Shown here piece after piece: positions 51,924-60,084 of a DNA stretch of 64,000 nucleotides. Position 1 is the first letter of the stretch. Every line of letters starts with the position of its first letter. Below the pieces are notes generated by a model. The model ran no database searches, was not told where the DNA came from, and saw only the letters and a program-made list of their open reading frames with translations. Made by a program: the position numbers and the translations under genes. This DNA is from Haloprofundus salilacus (lineage in GTDB: Archaea; Halobacteriota; Halobacteria; Halobacteriales; Haloferacaceae). Location of the stretch: positions 1-64,000 of the forward strand of contig NZ_CP083723.1 of NCBI RefSeq assembly GCF_020150815.1. Reading direction: 5' to 3'.

Positions 51924-52658
51924 TCACTCGAGGTCGATGCCACTGCCGCGCTGGTCGTGCATTCGCTCGACGAGGTCGATAATCTGTGCGCCCGCTTCGA
52001 CTGCAGGCAATCCGTCGTCGTGGATGTTCGAGATGACCGACTTCTTCGCCGTCGGCTTTCCTGGCCGGGGTTCGTACACGAGGTAGGCGCTCAGACTATC
52101 TGCGGTGTTCAGCCCCGGTCGCTCGCCGATGAGGTTCACGACGCTCGTCGCACCGAGCCTCTCGCCTATCGCGTCCATCACGTCGACGCGGCCGAACTTC
52201 ACGAACAGCGGCGTTCCCACCTCGAACCCGCGCTCTTCGAGTCCGTCGACGAGCATCGGCAGGAGGTCGGGGACGTTCGCTTCGACCGCCGTCGAACTCA
52301 GCCCGTCGCAGACGACGATCTGAACGTCCGGGTTGAGCGTACACTCGTCTCGAATCTGTGCTGCGGTCTCGTCTGTGATCTGTCGCCCCAGGTCGGGGCG
52401 GGCGAGGTACTCGTCTTGGTCCGTGACGCGGCTCTGAATCGGCAGCAGCCCCACCTCGTCGATCGTCTCCTCGGAGACCTTCGTCAAGACGGCGTCGCGG
52501 GCTCTGGCGTGGTCTGCGCGAAACGACAGCATCGACGACGTCCGAGGGCGGGTTCCGCTTCGTCCCACGGCGAGGCGGGACGGACTCGCGGCGGCGATTC
52601 TCTCCAGCGCATCTTCGTCGGCCGCCTCACCGTCGTGGGGCGGCTGGGAGTCGCTCAT
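51924..52658 (-). CDS. eutC: Ethanolamine ammonia-lyase small subunit
   Basis: Binds part of adenosylcobalamin in the EutBC enzyme, which splits ethanolamine into acetaldehyde and ammonia. The 244 aa sequence carries SRLAVGRSGTRPRTSSMLSF, the helix-rich DHARARDAVL, VQIVVCDGLSSTAVEANVPD and IGERPGLNTADSLSAYLVYE, classical EutC blocks. I used the ATG at 52658, which overlaps the eutB stop (ATGA); the longer open frame upstream is the shadow of eutB. Confidence 0.94.
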   Translation of the reverse strand: MSDSQPPHDGEAADEDALERIAAASPSRLAVGRSGTRPRTSSMLSFRADHARARDAVLTKVSEETIDEVGLLPIQSRVTDQDEYLARPDLGRQITDETAAQIRDECTLNPDVQIVVCDGLSSTAVEANVPDLLPMLVDGLEERGFEVGTPLFVKFGRVDVMDAIGERLGATSVVNLIGERPGLNTADSLSAYLVYEPRPGKPTAKKSVISNIHDDGLPAVEAGAQIIDLVERMHDQRGSGIDLE

Positions 52659-54028
52659 CGTGCTCCCTCCAGAAAGCGCGTCGGGTCGCCGGCGTCCGAC
52701 GTCAGTCGACCGTCTTCCATGAGACCCATCGACTCCAGCCACGCCTCGAACTCCGGGGCTGGACTCATATCGAAGATGTCCCACAGCGCTGCCGCGTCGT
52801 GGTAGCTGTTCGACTGGTAGTTGAGCATCGTATCGTCGCCCATCGGGACGGTGATGAAGTAGTTCGACCCGGCGGCGGTGAGCAAGACGGCGAGGTTCTC
52901 GATGTCGTTCTGGTCGGCCTGGATGTGGTTCGTGTAACAGGCGTCGATGCCCATTGGGAGCCCGGTTAGTTTGCCCATGAAGACGTCTTCGAGCCCGGCT
53001 CTGATGACCTGCCGGCCGTCGTAGAGGTACTCGGGGCCGATGAAGCCGACGACCGTGTTTACCAAGAACGGGTCGTAGCGTTTGGCGAGCCCGTAACACC
53101 GTGCTTCCAACGTGACCTGGTCGACGTCCGCGTGCGCGTCGCTCGACAGCTCCGACCCCTGGCCGGTCTCGAAGTACATGACGTTCGGCCCCGAGGCGGT
53201 GCAGTGTTCGTCCCCAAATTCGTACGCCTCGTCGAGCAGGTCGACGTCAATGCCGAAACTCTCGTTGCCGGCTTCGGTCCCCGCAAGGCTCTGAAACAGC
53301 AAGTCGGCGCTCGCGCCCGCGCGGACAGCGTCCATCTGCGTGGTGAGATGCGAGAGCACGCAGTTCTGCGTCGGGATGTCCCAGGTCTCGATGAACTCCT
53401 TCGTCACGTCGAGCAGTCGCTTCGTCCGTTCCGTGGTGTCCTCGACCGGGTTGATGCCGATGACGGCGTCGCCGACGCCGTAGGACAGTCCCTCTCGGAT
53501 CGAGTGGCGGATGTTCTCGACGTCGTCGCTCGGATCGTTCGGCTGGAGTCGAAACGAGAGCGTTCCCTCCGCGCCGACGGTGTTGTTACACCGAGCAGTG
53601 ACCTCCATTTTGGACGCCGCCTGGACCAGGTCCATGTTCGACATGAGCTTCGCGACGGCGGCAATCATCTCGCTCGTCAGCCCCGGTCGAACCTCGGCGA
53701 TCTCGGCCTCGCGCGTCCCTTCGTCGGCGAGGAACTCGCGGAACTCCGAGACAGTCCATTCCCGTATTCGCTCGTAGGCGGCCTCGTCGACGCCGTCCTG
53801 GATGACTCGCGTGACCTCGTCTTCGTCGTACGGCACCGCGGGCGACTGTCGGAGTGTCTCAAGCGTGAGCCCGCCGAGTGCGTCCTTCGCGGCTATGCGT
53901 TCGGCTTCCGAGTCGGCGGCGAGCCCCGCGAGTTCGTCGCCGGATTTCTCCTCGTTCGCTTTCGCCAGTACCTCTCGAACCGAGTCGAACGTGTGCGTCG
54001 ACCCGGTGATGCGTGATGCGATGTTCAT
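52655..54028 (-). CDS. eutB: Ethanolamine ammonia-lyase large subunit
   Basis: Catalytic TIM-barrel subunit of EutBC. The 457 aa sequence has the family blocks VREVLAKANEEKSGDELAGL near residue 17, ARCNNTVGAEGTLSFRLQPN near 148, and GINPVEDTTERTKRLLDVTK near 193. TQNCVLSHLTTQMDAVRAGA and MGIDACYTNHIQADQNDIEN follow. It lacks nothing expected. It leads the operon eutBCA, with 500-700 bp of low-coding DNA upstream that should hold the promoter. No ethanolamine permease, shell protein or aldehyde dehydrogenase is in the window. Confidence 0.95.
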   Translation of the reverse strand: MNIASRITGSTHTFDSVREVLAKANEEKSGDELAGLAADSEAERIAAKDALGGLTLETLRQSPAVPYDEDEVTRVIQDGVDEAAYERIREWTVSEFREFLADEGTREAEIAEVRPGLTSEMIAAVAKLMSNMDLVQAASKMEVTARCNNTVGAEGTLSFRLQPNDPSDDVENIRHSIREGLSYGVGDAVIGINPVEDTTERTKRLLDVTKEFIETWDIPTQNCVLSHLTTQMDAVRAGASADLLFQSLAGTEAGNESFGIDVDLLDEAYEFGDEHCTASGPNVMYFETGQGSELSSDAHADVDQVTLEARCYGLAKRYDPFLVNTVVGFIGPEYLYDGRQVIRAGLEDVFMGKLTGLPMGIDACYTNHIQADQNDIENLAVLLTAAGSNYFITVPMGDDTMLNYQSNSYHDAAALWDIFDMSPAPEFEAWLESMGLMEDGRLTSDAGDPTRFLEGAR

Positions 54029-55259
54029 CTGTATCTCCTGTGGCGTGGTCAGCTTCCGTCACGGCGCTCGCGATATCGGTGCGTACCGACCGTCTCCGTT
54101 TCCGACTCTCTTCGGCAATCCGCGACTGCCGACGCGCCCACGTCACCGAACCGTCAGTTCGAGCGCGCCACACATGCTAACTCCTGACACAACCTAGTTC
54201 CTCAACATGGTGCGACTTGAGTGTTGTTCGAATCGACCTATTCGTTCGTCGAAGCCGTCATGCGGGTGGCTGTCGTCACGAGGAGTCCAGAATATATGAC
54301 CCGCCTCGGGGTTCGTCTCGACCTATCGCGCGCCGACCTCCGCAATAGATGACCAAACGGACGGCGGGGAAACGTGTCGGCATCGGAATCGACCTCCATA
54401 CGCCCGTATCGAGACGGATGCTACGGTCTCGAACGCTTGTATTACCAGTTGTTGCGTGCCGAAGACAGCGTCATGTGGGTGCCAGCGGATGACGCTGTCT
54501 CGCGACGAGAGCGATCTGTGCAGGTGGGTGGTGGGGGGAGAGGGTGTCGGGGGGAATCTCCGCAATCGGCTCACCACGCCGGTCGATGCTGAATCTTCCC
54601 TCAAGTCTGGCGGTTCGTCTCGTCACAGCGACCCCGCGTTTTCGCCAACACTCTCGTCACGTGTGAACGTGAAGACCTCTGCGACATTGCGGTGAAGCAG
54701 GGTCGCCAAGTTCTACTACTCGACACAACACAATAAAATTATTCCAAATTAAGAGTTACAATCTCTAGATATTGGAAGTGTTTTTGTCACGATCGAGATG
54801 CCAGCGCTCTCGATTCACGAGCCGGATTGCGGAGGTCCGATCTCGTCGAACAAGAAGTTGCTTTGCTGCGAAACGACGTCACTTTGGGATGAGTAATGCT
54901 TCCTTAGCGGTTTGACTCCCGAGAATCCAAAACGAAGGGGTTGACACACCACTGTGAGGTCTTTGTAGGGACTGACACACCACCACTCGGACCGTGTTGG
55001 AGCGAGTTCTAGGGTTCGACTCGCCATCATATGATACTGCATATTGGAGAATGAATATAATGCCTAATATTATTGGTGAGAGTGAGTATCTCGCATGGAT
55101 ACGGTACTCGTGGGGTCTCCTTCCGCGTTATCGTCGATTCGAGCGTCGGATTGAAGACATAAAGACACGTAATTCCGCTGGAAATCTCTTGACCAATCCA
55201 CTAACACTGGGAACCTCCGTATTTTAGCGACTCGTAGCCACATACTGAGTGCTCAGTAA
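54029..55259. other. 1.2 kb low-coding region upstream of eutB
   Basis: No gene can be called. The segment 54180-54320 and the AT-rich 54715-54800 block (ending GTTTTTGTC) look regulatory; the former should hold the eut promoter. The direct repeat TGACACACCAC occurs twice, near 54941 and 54971, beside a short frame that may be a transposase remnant. A 58-codon frame starting near 55053 (MNIMPNIIGESEYLAWIRYS) has no known relatives. From here rightward the base composition falls and coding is sparse, marking the left border of the array. Confidence 0.5.
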
Positions 55260-55285
55260 CCGATACGCACGCTGTATTCAGCACA
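55260..55285 (+). repeat. Array repeat R0, left arm only
   Basis: CCGATACGCACGC followed by TGTATTCAGCAC matches the left arm. The centre and right arm are missing; about 50 bp further on lies a solo IS605-type right end, and a matching right arm appears 1.2 kb away (R0-right). Confidence 0.65.
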
Positions 55286-55334
55286 GCCTCGTCCAATTAT
55301 GAAGCCTCCGGCGACGAGACTTCCCCTGTAGGAG

Positions 55335-55366
55335 GCCCTGTCCTTTAGGGTGGGCAAGGATGTCAC
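55335..55366 (+). repeat. Solo right end of an IS200/IS605-type element
   Basis: GCCC, imperfect palindrome with TTTA loop, GGGC, then AAGGATGTCAC. The layout matches the right end of the TnpB element at 42595 (GTAGG-GGA, hairpin, GGATGTCA). No tnpB lies upstream, so it is a remnant or a deletion product. Confidence 0.55.
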
Positions 55367-56477
55367 TCTCCCTCAAGAATTGTTCTCAAAATTGGAGATC
55401 GCGTGTTTCTAGCTCTCTAGTCGTCACTTTTACGCCTCACTCGCCGTCTCCCACGGCTCATAATCATTCTCGTCCACCGCAAGAGGACAGACGGTAGTGA
55501 CGAGAATCCTCACTAGGAGGTAGTGAGATGGAGAAGTGAAACGGGACTCAAATTGGTTCAAATGCCTGAGAGTGGTATATAGAGATGGTATAAGCAGTGT
55601 TTGCTAGGGGAACAAAGAGGAGGGGGCTCTGGGGAGTCAATCCAATAGTCATTCTCAAATCGTCATAATCGGTTGCCGTCTATCGGTTTTGTATCTTGGA
55701 GGGTGTGGTTTGTTCGAGAGTGTAGTATTAGGAATGCGAGAATTGGCGTGAGAGCCCCCCCAAAACGGAGATTTGCGTCGAACCGAATTCATCTCGTCTC
55801 GGTCATCGCTGGCTTCATAATCTCCTCTCGAACGGAGGATAGACGGTCTCCTGCGGGTTTGTAGGCCGATTATGAAACTGGGATGAGCCCGTCTCACTGT
55901 TCGAGGGGTAGTGTGGGCTGTTTTGACTGGGTTTTGTCGACTATGACTCTAGTCGGTCAAGTCCGTTAATTCGTTCACGCGTTTTGCCTGCACCAGACTT
56001 AACTCGTGTACTGACTCCAAGCATCAATACTCACCGTCGAAGTCGGACGAGTAACTCAATTTGAGCATCGATGCGGTCTACAGACCGTGGAATCCGGACA
56101 TCGGATTTCATTTCGGCTGTGGGAGCTTTCGAGGCTCCAACCTGCACTCGGAGGGAACCAGCAACACGCTGGGGAACTCTCGGTTCCTCCCTCATCGGAC
56201 TGTGGCTTCATTGGGCTGTGGTCTGACCAATGAGGCCTCATCGAATTCAGTGTTATCGCCGTGTGAACAACACCGTGTTGTCCACCATCGCTTGGTATTC
56301 GGGGACGTACTGCCACTCACGCGCTGGTCGGACCTCTGTCGGTTGTCCGCCACCTCTTATGATTCGGTGACGGCATTTCACCGAATCCATAGCAGACTCT
56401 GTTATCCAGACCACAACAACACGATACCGGTGTGACTCGACGGCTCTGTTGAAATCCTCAGAACGTGACAAGAATAA
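55367..56477. other. 1.1 kb of low-coding DNA between R0 arms
   Basis: No gene can be supported. Short frames at 55655-55897 (minus), 56061-56435 (plus) and 56253-56471 (minus) are Arg/Ser-rich with no motif. The end GGCTCTGTTGAAATCCTCAG (56439-56458) resembles the terminus of haloarchaeal insertion sequences, from memory. The segment is best read as an insertion that split repeat R0. Confidence 0.45.
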
Positions 56478-56512
56478 CGTGGCTGAATACAGAGGGTGTA
56501 TTCAGCGGGATG
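56478..56512 (+). repeat. Array repeat R0, right arm only
   Basis: GTGGCTGAATACAGAGGG followed by TGTATTCAGCGGG. The 11-mer GCTGAATACAG is the exact reverse complement of CTGTATTCAGC in R0-left, so the two arms probably belonged to one repeat. The array methyltransferase gene ends inside this arm (stop at 56502-56504). Confidence 0.65.
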
Positions 56513-57326
56513 CTCTGAGGGAAAACACGAACGGGAGGTCGTGGTCAAGTTCGGGAAGAACATAGCGACCGTCCTCTCGCTCTTCCATCGCGTCTACGGC
56601 CTTAAACGTTGACCACGGATACTCGTGGAGAAATTCGAGACGGAACCCCGACCCACACAGTGCCGATACGATTTCTCCGAACGAATGAGACCACCCGTGA
56701 GTTGGTCCGTGTTCGAGTTCCCCTGGTTCGACTCCAGCATAGCTCCCCGTTTCAGTCGCGTCGTAACTAATGCGCTCGCGGAAATAAGGATAGCTGATCT
56801 TCAGATTCTCCGCCGTCGAATCTTCGCTGAGCGTATTCGTAAATGGGTGGTGGTCAACGAGATAGAACGTTCCCCCTTCACGAACGAATTGCACCATGAT
56901 ATCAGCCCACTCTTCGAGATCAGGGAGCCAGAACAGTACTCCGAACGACATGTACACGATATCGAATTCTTCGTCTTCGATAGGTGAGTCATCGGTAAGC
57001 TCATACACATCTGACTGCACGAAGCGTGCCTGATTTTCCAGCCCAGCCTCGTCAGCCAACTCGCGGGCTGCTTCGACGGCTTCGGTCGAGATATCCACTC
57101 CAGTTACCTCGGCTCCGCGACGCGCCCACGATAACGTATCGAGGCCGAAGTGACATTGCAAATGAAGCAGCGATCTGCCCTCAACAGTACCAAGTTCTTC
57201 AGGTTCTATCGGATCGAGCGTGGAGTCCCCATCGAGGAATCCCTCGACATCGTAGTAGTCCGTCTCTGGATGGAGCTCTGCAAGCTCCTCCCAGTGTTTG
57301 CGGTTGTCTTCGATGAATTCCCCCAT
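56502..57326 (-). CDS. Cassette gene: SAM-dependent methyltransferase
   Basis: A 274 aa class I methyltransferase from the ATG at 57326 (MGEFIEDNRKHWEELAELHP). Motif I is LLHLQCHFGLDTLSWARRGA near residue 58, then VTGVDIST, and motif IV FDIVYMSFGVLFWLPDLEEW near 132. Substrate unknown. The gene reads leftward in the array, between R0-right and R1. Its stop lies in the edge of R0-right, so the interval is nearly filled by the gene. GC content and codon bias are lower than in core haloarchaeal genes. Confidence 0.85.
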   Translation of the reverse strand: MGEFIEDNRKHWEELAELHPETDYYDVEGFLDGDSTLDPIEPEELGTVEGRSLLHLQCHFGLDTLSWARRGAEVTGVDISTEAVEAARELADEAGLENQARFVQSDVYELTDDSPIEDEEFDIVYMSFGVLFWLPDLEEWADIMVQFVREGGTFYLVDHHPFTNTLSEDSTAENLKISYPYFRERISYDATETGSYAGVEPGELEHGPTHGWSHSFGEIVSALCGSGFRLEFLHEYPWSTFKAVDAMEEREDGRYVLPELDHDLPFVFSLRASR

Positions 57327-57365
57327 AATGAGGTGTAACTGAAACACAGTATAGCTCTTCTGCGG

Positions 57366-57454
57366 ACTATACGCCGTGTATTCAGCAGTCGGTGAGCGAA
57401 CTCCTCAACCTCTGTCAATAACGGAGTGCGAGATACAGAGGATGCGTGCAGCAG
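57366..57454 (+). repeat. Array repeat R1
   Basis: Type A. Left arm near ACTATACGCCGTGTATTCAG, centre with GAGCGAACTCCTCAAC, then CTGTCAATAACGGAG, right arm TGCGAGATACAGAGGATG. The centre is nearly identical to those of R6, R7 and R8. Confidence 0.75.
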
Positions 57455-57613
57455 GTGTTATCTACAGGTGAAATTGACCTGCTTACATAGCGGCGGTCCC
57501 ACCCGGGGTCGTGGCTGCCTTCGAGAAGGTGCGCTACGCAGATCAATACCGTCTGATCAGTTTCCGGCCCTTTAGTCGTCCGTATTGAATAGGCGCGACA
57601 ACCAAGAGATTCC

Positions 57614-58168
57614 ATGGCCAACCTCATCTACTTCATCAACTCATCACTCGACGGCTACATCGCCGACGAGAACGGCAACTTCGACTGGACAGAGCCATCT
57701 GAGGACGCGCATACCTTCTTCAACGACTTCCAACGATCGGTCGGTACCTCCCTGTGCGGCCGTCGCATGTACGAGACTATGCGGGTGTGGGACACCTTTC
57801 TCCTCGACGACCTACCCGAGGTACAACGCGAGTTCGCCGAGGCGTGGGGGGATACCAACAAGGTCGTCTACTCAACCACCCTGGACTCCGTGCCGGAACC
57901 GCGGACCCGCCTGGAGCAGACGTTCGACCCCGAAGAGGTACAGACCATGAAAAACCAAGCCGACCGCGACCTGTCTATCGGTGGCGCCAGCCTCGCTGCC
58001 GAGGCAATCCGCGCAGGTCTGGTCGACAGGTGCGTACTGCGCTTGGTCCCGACGATCGTCGGTGAGGGAACCCGAGCCCTCCCCGACGCAACGCGGGTCG
58101 ACCTCGCTCTCAACACGACGCGCCGTTTCGACGACGGTTCCGTGCTAGTCGACTACAGCATCCAATGA
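57614..58168 (+). CDS. Cassette gene: dihydrofolate reductase family protein
   Basis: A 184 aa protein of the RibD C-terminal/DHFR family: MANLIYFINSSLDGYIADEN at the N-terminus, GTSLCGRRMYETMRVWDT near residue 44, VYSTTLDSVPEPRT, LSIGGASLAAEAIRAGLVDR near 119, and VPTIVGEGTRALPD. This family reduces folate-like or flavin-precursor substrates; the exact reaction is not known for these stand-alone members, which are often found on mobile DNA. It reads rightward in the interval R1-R2, with about 160 bp upstream for a promoter. Confidence 0.88.
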   Translation: MANLIYFINSSLDGYIADENGNFDWTEPSEDAHTFFNDFQRSVGTSLCGRRMYETMRVWDTFLLDDLPEVQREFAEAWGDTNKVVYSTTLDSVPEPRTRLEQTFDPEEVQTMKNQADRDLSIGGASLAAEAIRAGLVDRCVLRLVPTIVGEGTRALPDATRVDLALNTTRRFDDGSVLVDYSIQ

Positions 58169-58283
58169 CCGAACCGACCCCGAAACAGTCACCTGAATAG
58201 ACAATCAGTCAGATTAACGGAACGAATCACCCTCACCTGTAAACTACGCGGGTCTACTACGGGCCAGTTCGCTACTATCGGCC

Positions 58284-58379
58284 GTGCAAGATACGCGCAC
58301 TGTATGCAGCACGGCGATTGATACCTCCTCAACCACTGTCAGTAACGGAGTGCAAGATACAGAGGATGTATTCAGAGCG
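58284..58379 (+). repeat. Array repeat R2
   Basis: Type A. Left arm GTGCAAGATACGCGC then ACTGTATGCAGCAC, centre with CTCCTCAACCACTGTCAG, right arm AGTGCAAGATACAGAGGATG then TATTCAG. The left arm differs from R1 mainly by TATGCAGC instead of TATTCAGC. Confidence 0.75.
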
Positions 58380-58453
58380 TCTCTCGTGTTCATGCAAAAA
58401 CTCGCAGATAAACGCTAAAGAAAACTTATTAGTGCCGAAATGTTTGAACAAAT

Positions 58454-58759
58454 ATGGACGGAGATGGCGGGGGAATGGATGGTGGCGAAATGGGGAGTAT
58501 GCATAGTATTGGAATGGAGGATGTAAATGGGGATATTGAAGCTAGAATGGAGAGGACAGACGGAGATCCTGGGATTTCAGCCCTCCAGTCGATGGGATAC
58601 ATAGATAATGGAGATGGAATAGGTCAGAGAGAGGGAGATTCTACGGATTCTGGGCATTCAGCTCTCCAGTCAATCTTAATAACAACAGTGGTAGTATTCT
58701 TCGTGGGTTCTCTCCTGTACTTCCTCATAACGGGTATATTGGGTATGCTTGGTGTGTAA
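58454..58759 (+). CDS. Cassette gene: small protein with C-terminal membrane helix
   Basis: A 101 aa protein, Gly/Met/Asp-rich at the N-terminus (MDGDGGGMDGGEMGSMHSIG), with two copies of an ISALQSM/HSALQSI element near residues 41 and 69. One C-terminal helix (ILITTVVVFFVGSLLYFLIT) follows. Codon use is clearly AT-richer than the core genome. No family recognised. It reads rightward in the interval R2-R3. It could be a tail-anchored regulator, a toxin or a phage-type small protein; there is no evidence to choose. Confidence 0.62.
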   Translation: MDGDGGGMDGGEMGSMHSIGMEDVNGDIEARMERTDGDPGISALQSMGYIDNGDGIGQREGDSTDSGHSALQSILITTVVVFFVGSLLYFLITGILGMLGV

Positions 58760-58868
58760 CTGTAGTGAGCCGTCCCACTATGATATCTGTCTGAAGAATG
58801 CGCTTTCAACAATACTCCTAATTTCAATAACTCCACCCCCCAACTCCACTTCCGACGGAATTTTGTGG

Positions 58869-58959
58869 GAAATACGCGCTCTCTATTCAGCACGTACTGT
58901 ACGAATTGACAGTGTCCAGTCAGAAGCCGCGTGCTGAATAGAGAGGGTGTATTCCGCAC
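58869..58959 (+). repeat. Array repeat R3 (16-bp perfect inverted arms)
   Basis: Type B. The left arm CTCTCTATTCAGCACG (58879-58894) and the right arm CGTGCTGAATAGAGAG (58930-58945) are exact reverse complements. Outside them lie AATAC-GCG on the left and GGG-TGTATT on the right, so the pairing resumes beyond a 3-nt mismatch. The 35-nt centre includes GTGTCCAGTCAGAAG. Confidence 0.8.
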
Positions 58960-59016
58960 TGTATCATCCAATTCATCACCCGCTAAAAGACTCGTCACCG
59001 AGATCAAGGATCTATC

Positions 59017-59388
59017 TCACGGGGATTTTCCGAGCCGAGAGACGACAAAATCGTTGGTCTGTGAGGGTTGTTCAAGAGCCTCGCTAACAGAGAGGATCAC
59101 GTCAGCCTCTGCTGACAGTCCCGAGATACGGACTTGCTCGTTAGTGCGGTCGTATTCGACGTGTGTGGCATCCTCAAGTTTCGGAAGATGAGAGTGTTCT
59201 AGCGAGAGAATTATTTTTTGTAGCTCGTCGTCGGGGATAGTGTCACACGACCCGTTCTCTTCCCACTCATAGATTTTCTCTGCGAGTTCGTCGATTGATA
59301 CCGGCTTTTCCGCACCCTTCAGATAGTACAATGCAAACCGTCGCCGTTCCGTGCTGAATAGCGAAAAGACCTCGTCTAGCAATTCCAT
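59017..59388 (-). CDS. Cassette gene: DUF7344-type winged-helix protein
   Basis: A 123 aa protein, probably DNA-binding. LFSTERRRFALYYLKGAEKP near residue 10 is the first helix pair, SIDELAEKIYEWEENG the next, and LQKIILSLEHSHLPKLEDAT near 55 is the family signature also seen at 32533-32925. It reads leftward in the interval R3-R4. Its GC is lower than the 32.5 kb copy, so it is unlikely to be a recent duplicate. It might regulate other cassettes; no evidence beyond location. Confidence 0.83.
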   Translation of the reverse strand: MELLDEVFSLFSTERRRFALYYLKGAEKPVSIDELAEKIYEWEENGSCDTIPDDELQKIILSLEHSHLPKLEDATHVEYDRTNEQVRISGLSAEADVILSVSEALEQPSQTNDFVVSRLGKSP

Positions 59389-59549
59389 ACCACCCCCAAG
59401 TCAGTACCCGGGATAAGAATTGCTCTCACTTGGTTCATTGATCGTAGCGCGTGTAGACTCACTCGCTACGGCGAGTAACTGTGCCGTATATCCATCTTCC
59501 CTAGGTTAGGCAATCGTGGCAACTCAGGGTAAGGTGTGTTTCCTACCCT

Positions 59550-59591
59550 TGACTGTGCAAGATTCGCGCTCTGTATGCAGCACGCCCGTTG
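59550..59591 (+). repeat. Array repeat R4, left arm only
   Basis: TGACTGTGCAAGATTCGCGC then TCTGTATGCAGCACG. No right arm follows within 100 bp; the downstream sequence (ACTGACTAAGGGTTTCC) does not match. Either half the site was lost or a half site can stand alone. Confidence 0.65.
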
Positions 59592-59675
59592 AAAGCTATC
59601 ACTGACTAAGGGTTTCCAACGAAGCCAAATTCCCCGGTAAGGCTATGTCGGACGTCCAATAACAGAGCAAGAACG

Positions 59676-59897
59676 ATGTCTATCGGCGAAGAGAGCAAGG
59701 AAGCCTCCCTCCCCTTGACCGCAGTTGCTGTGGTCCTGTCCTCAATTGTTGCAGCAGCATGGTTTTGGACCATGACTGAACCGCCGTCTGGAAACGAGCC
59801 TGAACTCATCATACTTGCAGTAGCAATACTCACGGTCATCTTGGTTCTCGTTCTCACGGTACAGCAATACATCAGCAAAAGAATAGGCAGGGAGTAA
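59676..59897 (+). CDS. Cassette gene: small two-helix membrane protein
   Basis: A 73 aa protein, MSIGEESKEASLPLTAVAVV at the N-terminus, with two helices (LTAVAVVLSSIVAAAWFW and LIILAVAILTVILVLVLTV) and a basic C-terminus QQYISKRIGRE. Function unknown. It reads rightward in the interval R4-R5 and fills most of it. Confidence 0.65.
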   Translation: MSIGEESKEASLPLTAVAVVLSSIVAAAWFWTMTEPPSGNEPELIILAVAILTVILVLVLTVQQYISKRIGRE

Positions 59898-59960
59898 GTC
59901 ACCCATCAGGCTCCTTCAATCAGTAGATACACGATATTCTGGATCTCACTTTCTGATTCG

Positions 59961-60055
59961 AATCATACGCGCCTTCTATTCAGCACGGTCACAACGAACT
60001 ACCCAGTCCCTGTCAGAAAGAGCGTGCGAGATACAGAGGATGGATTGATCAACCG
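59961..60055 (+). repeat. Array repeat R5 (mosaic of types A and B)
   Basis: The left arm ATACGCGCCTTCTATTCAGC and the centre with GTCCCTGTCAGAAAG are of type B, like R3 and R9. The right arm GTGCGAGATACAGAGGATGG is type A. The two arms therefore pair poorly. A mosaic of this kind is expected if repeats recombine with each other. Confidence 0.75.
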
Positions 60056-60084
60056 GGCGACCCTGTTGGTATCGAGCCGAGTAG

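Noticed and set aside
54323-54695. Short frames of 72-93 codons on both strands after the eut region
   Set aside because: No codon bias or family signature; possibly remnants, not called as genes.
54815-55042. 75-codon minus-strand frame near the TGACACACCAC repeats
   Set aside because: Cys/Ser-rich and without motif; might be a transposase relic but cannot be supported.
56061-56435. 124-codon plus-strand frame between the R0 arms
   Set aside because: Composition of random sequence, no motif; overlaps other frames of similar quality.
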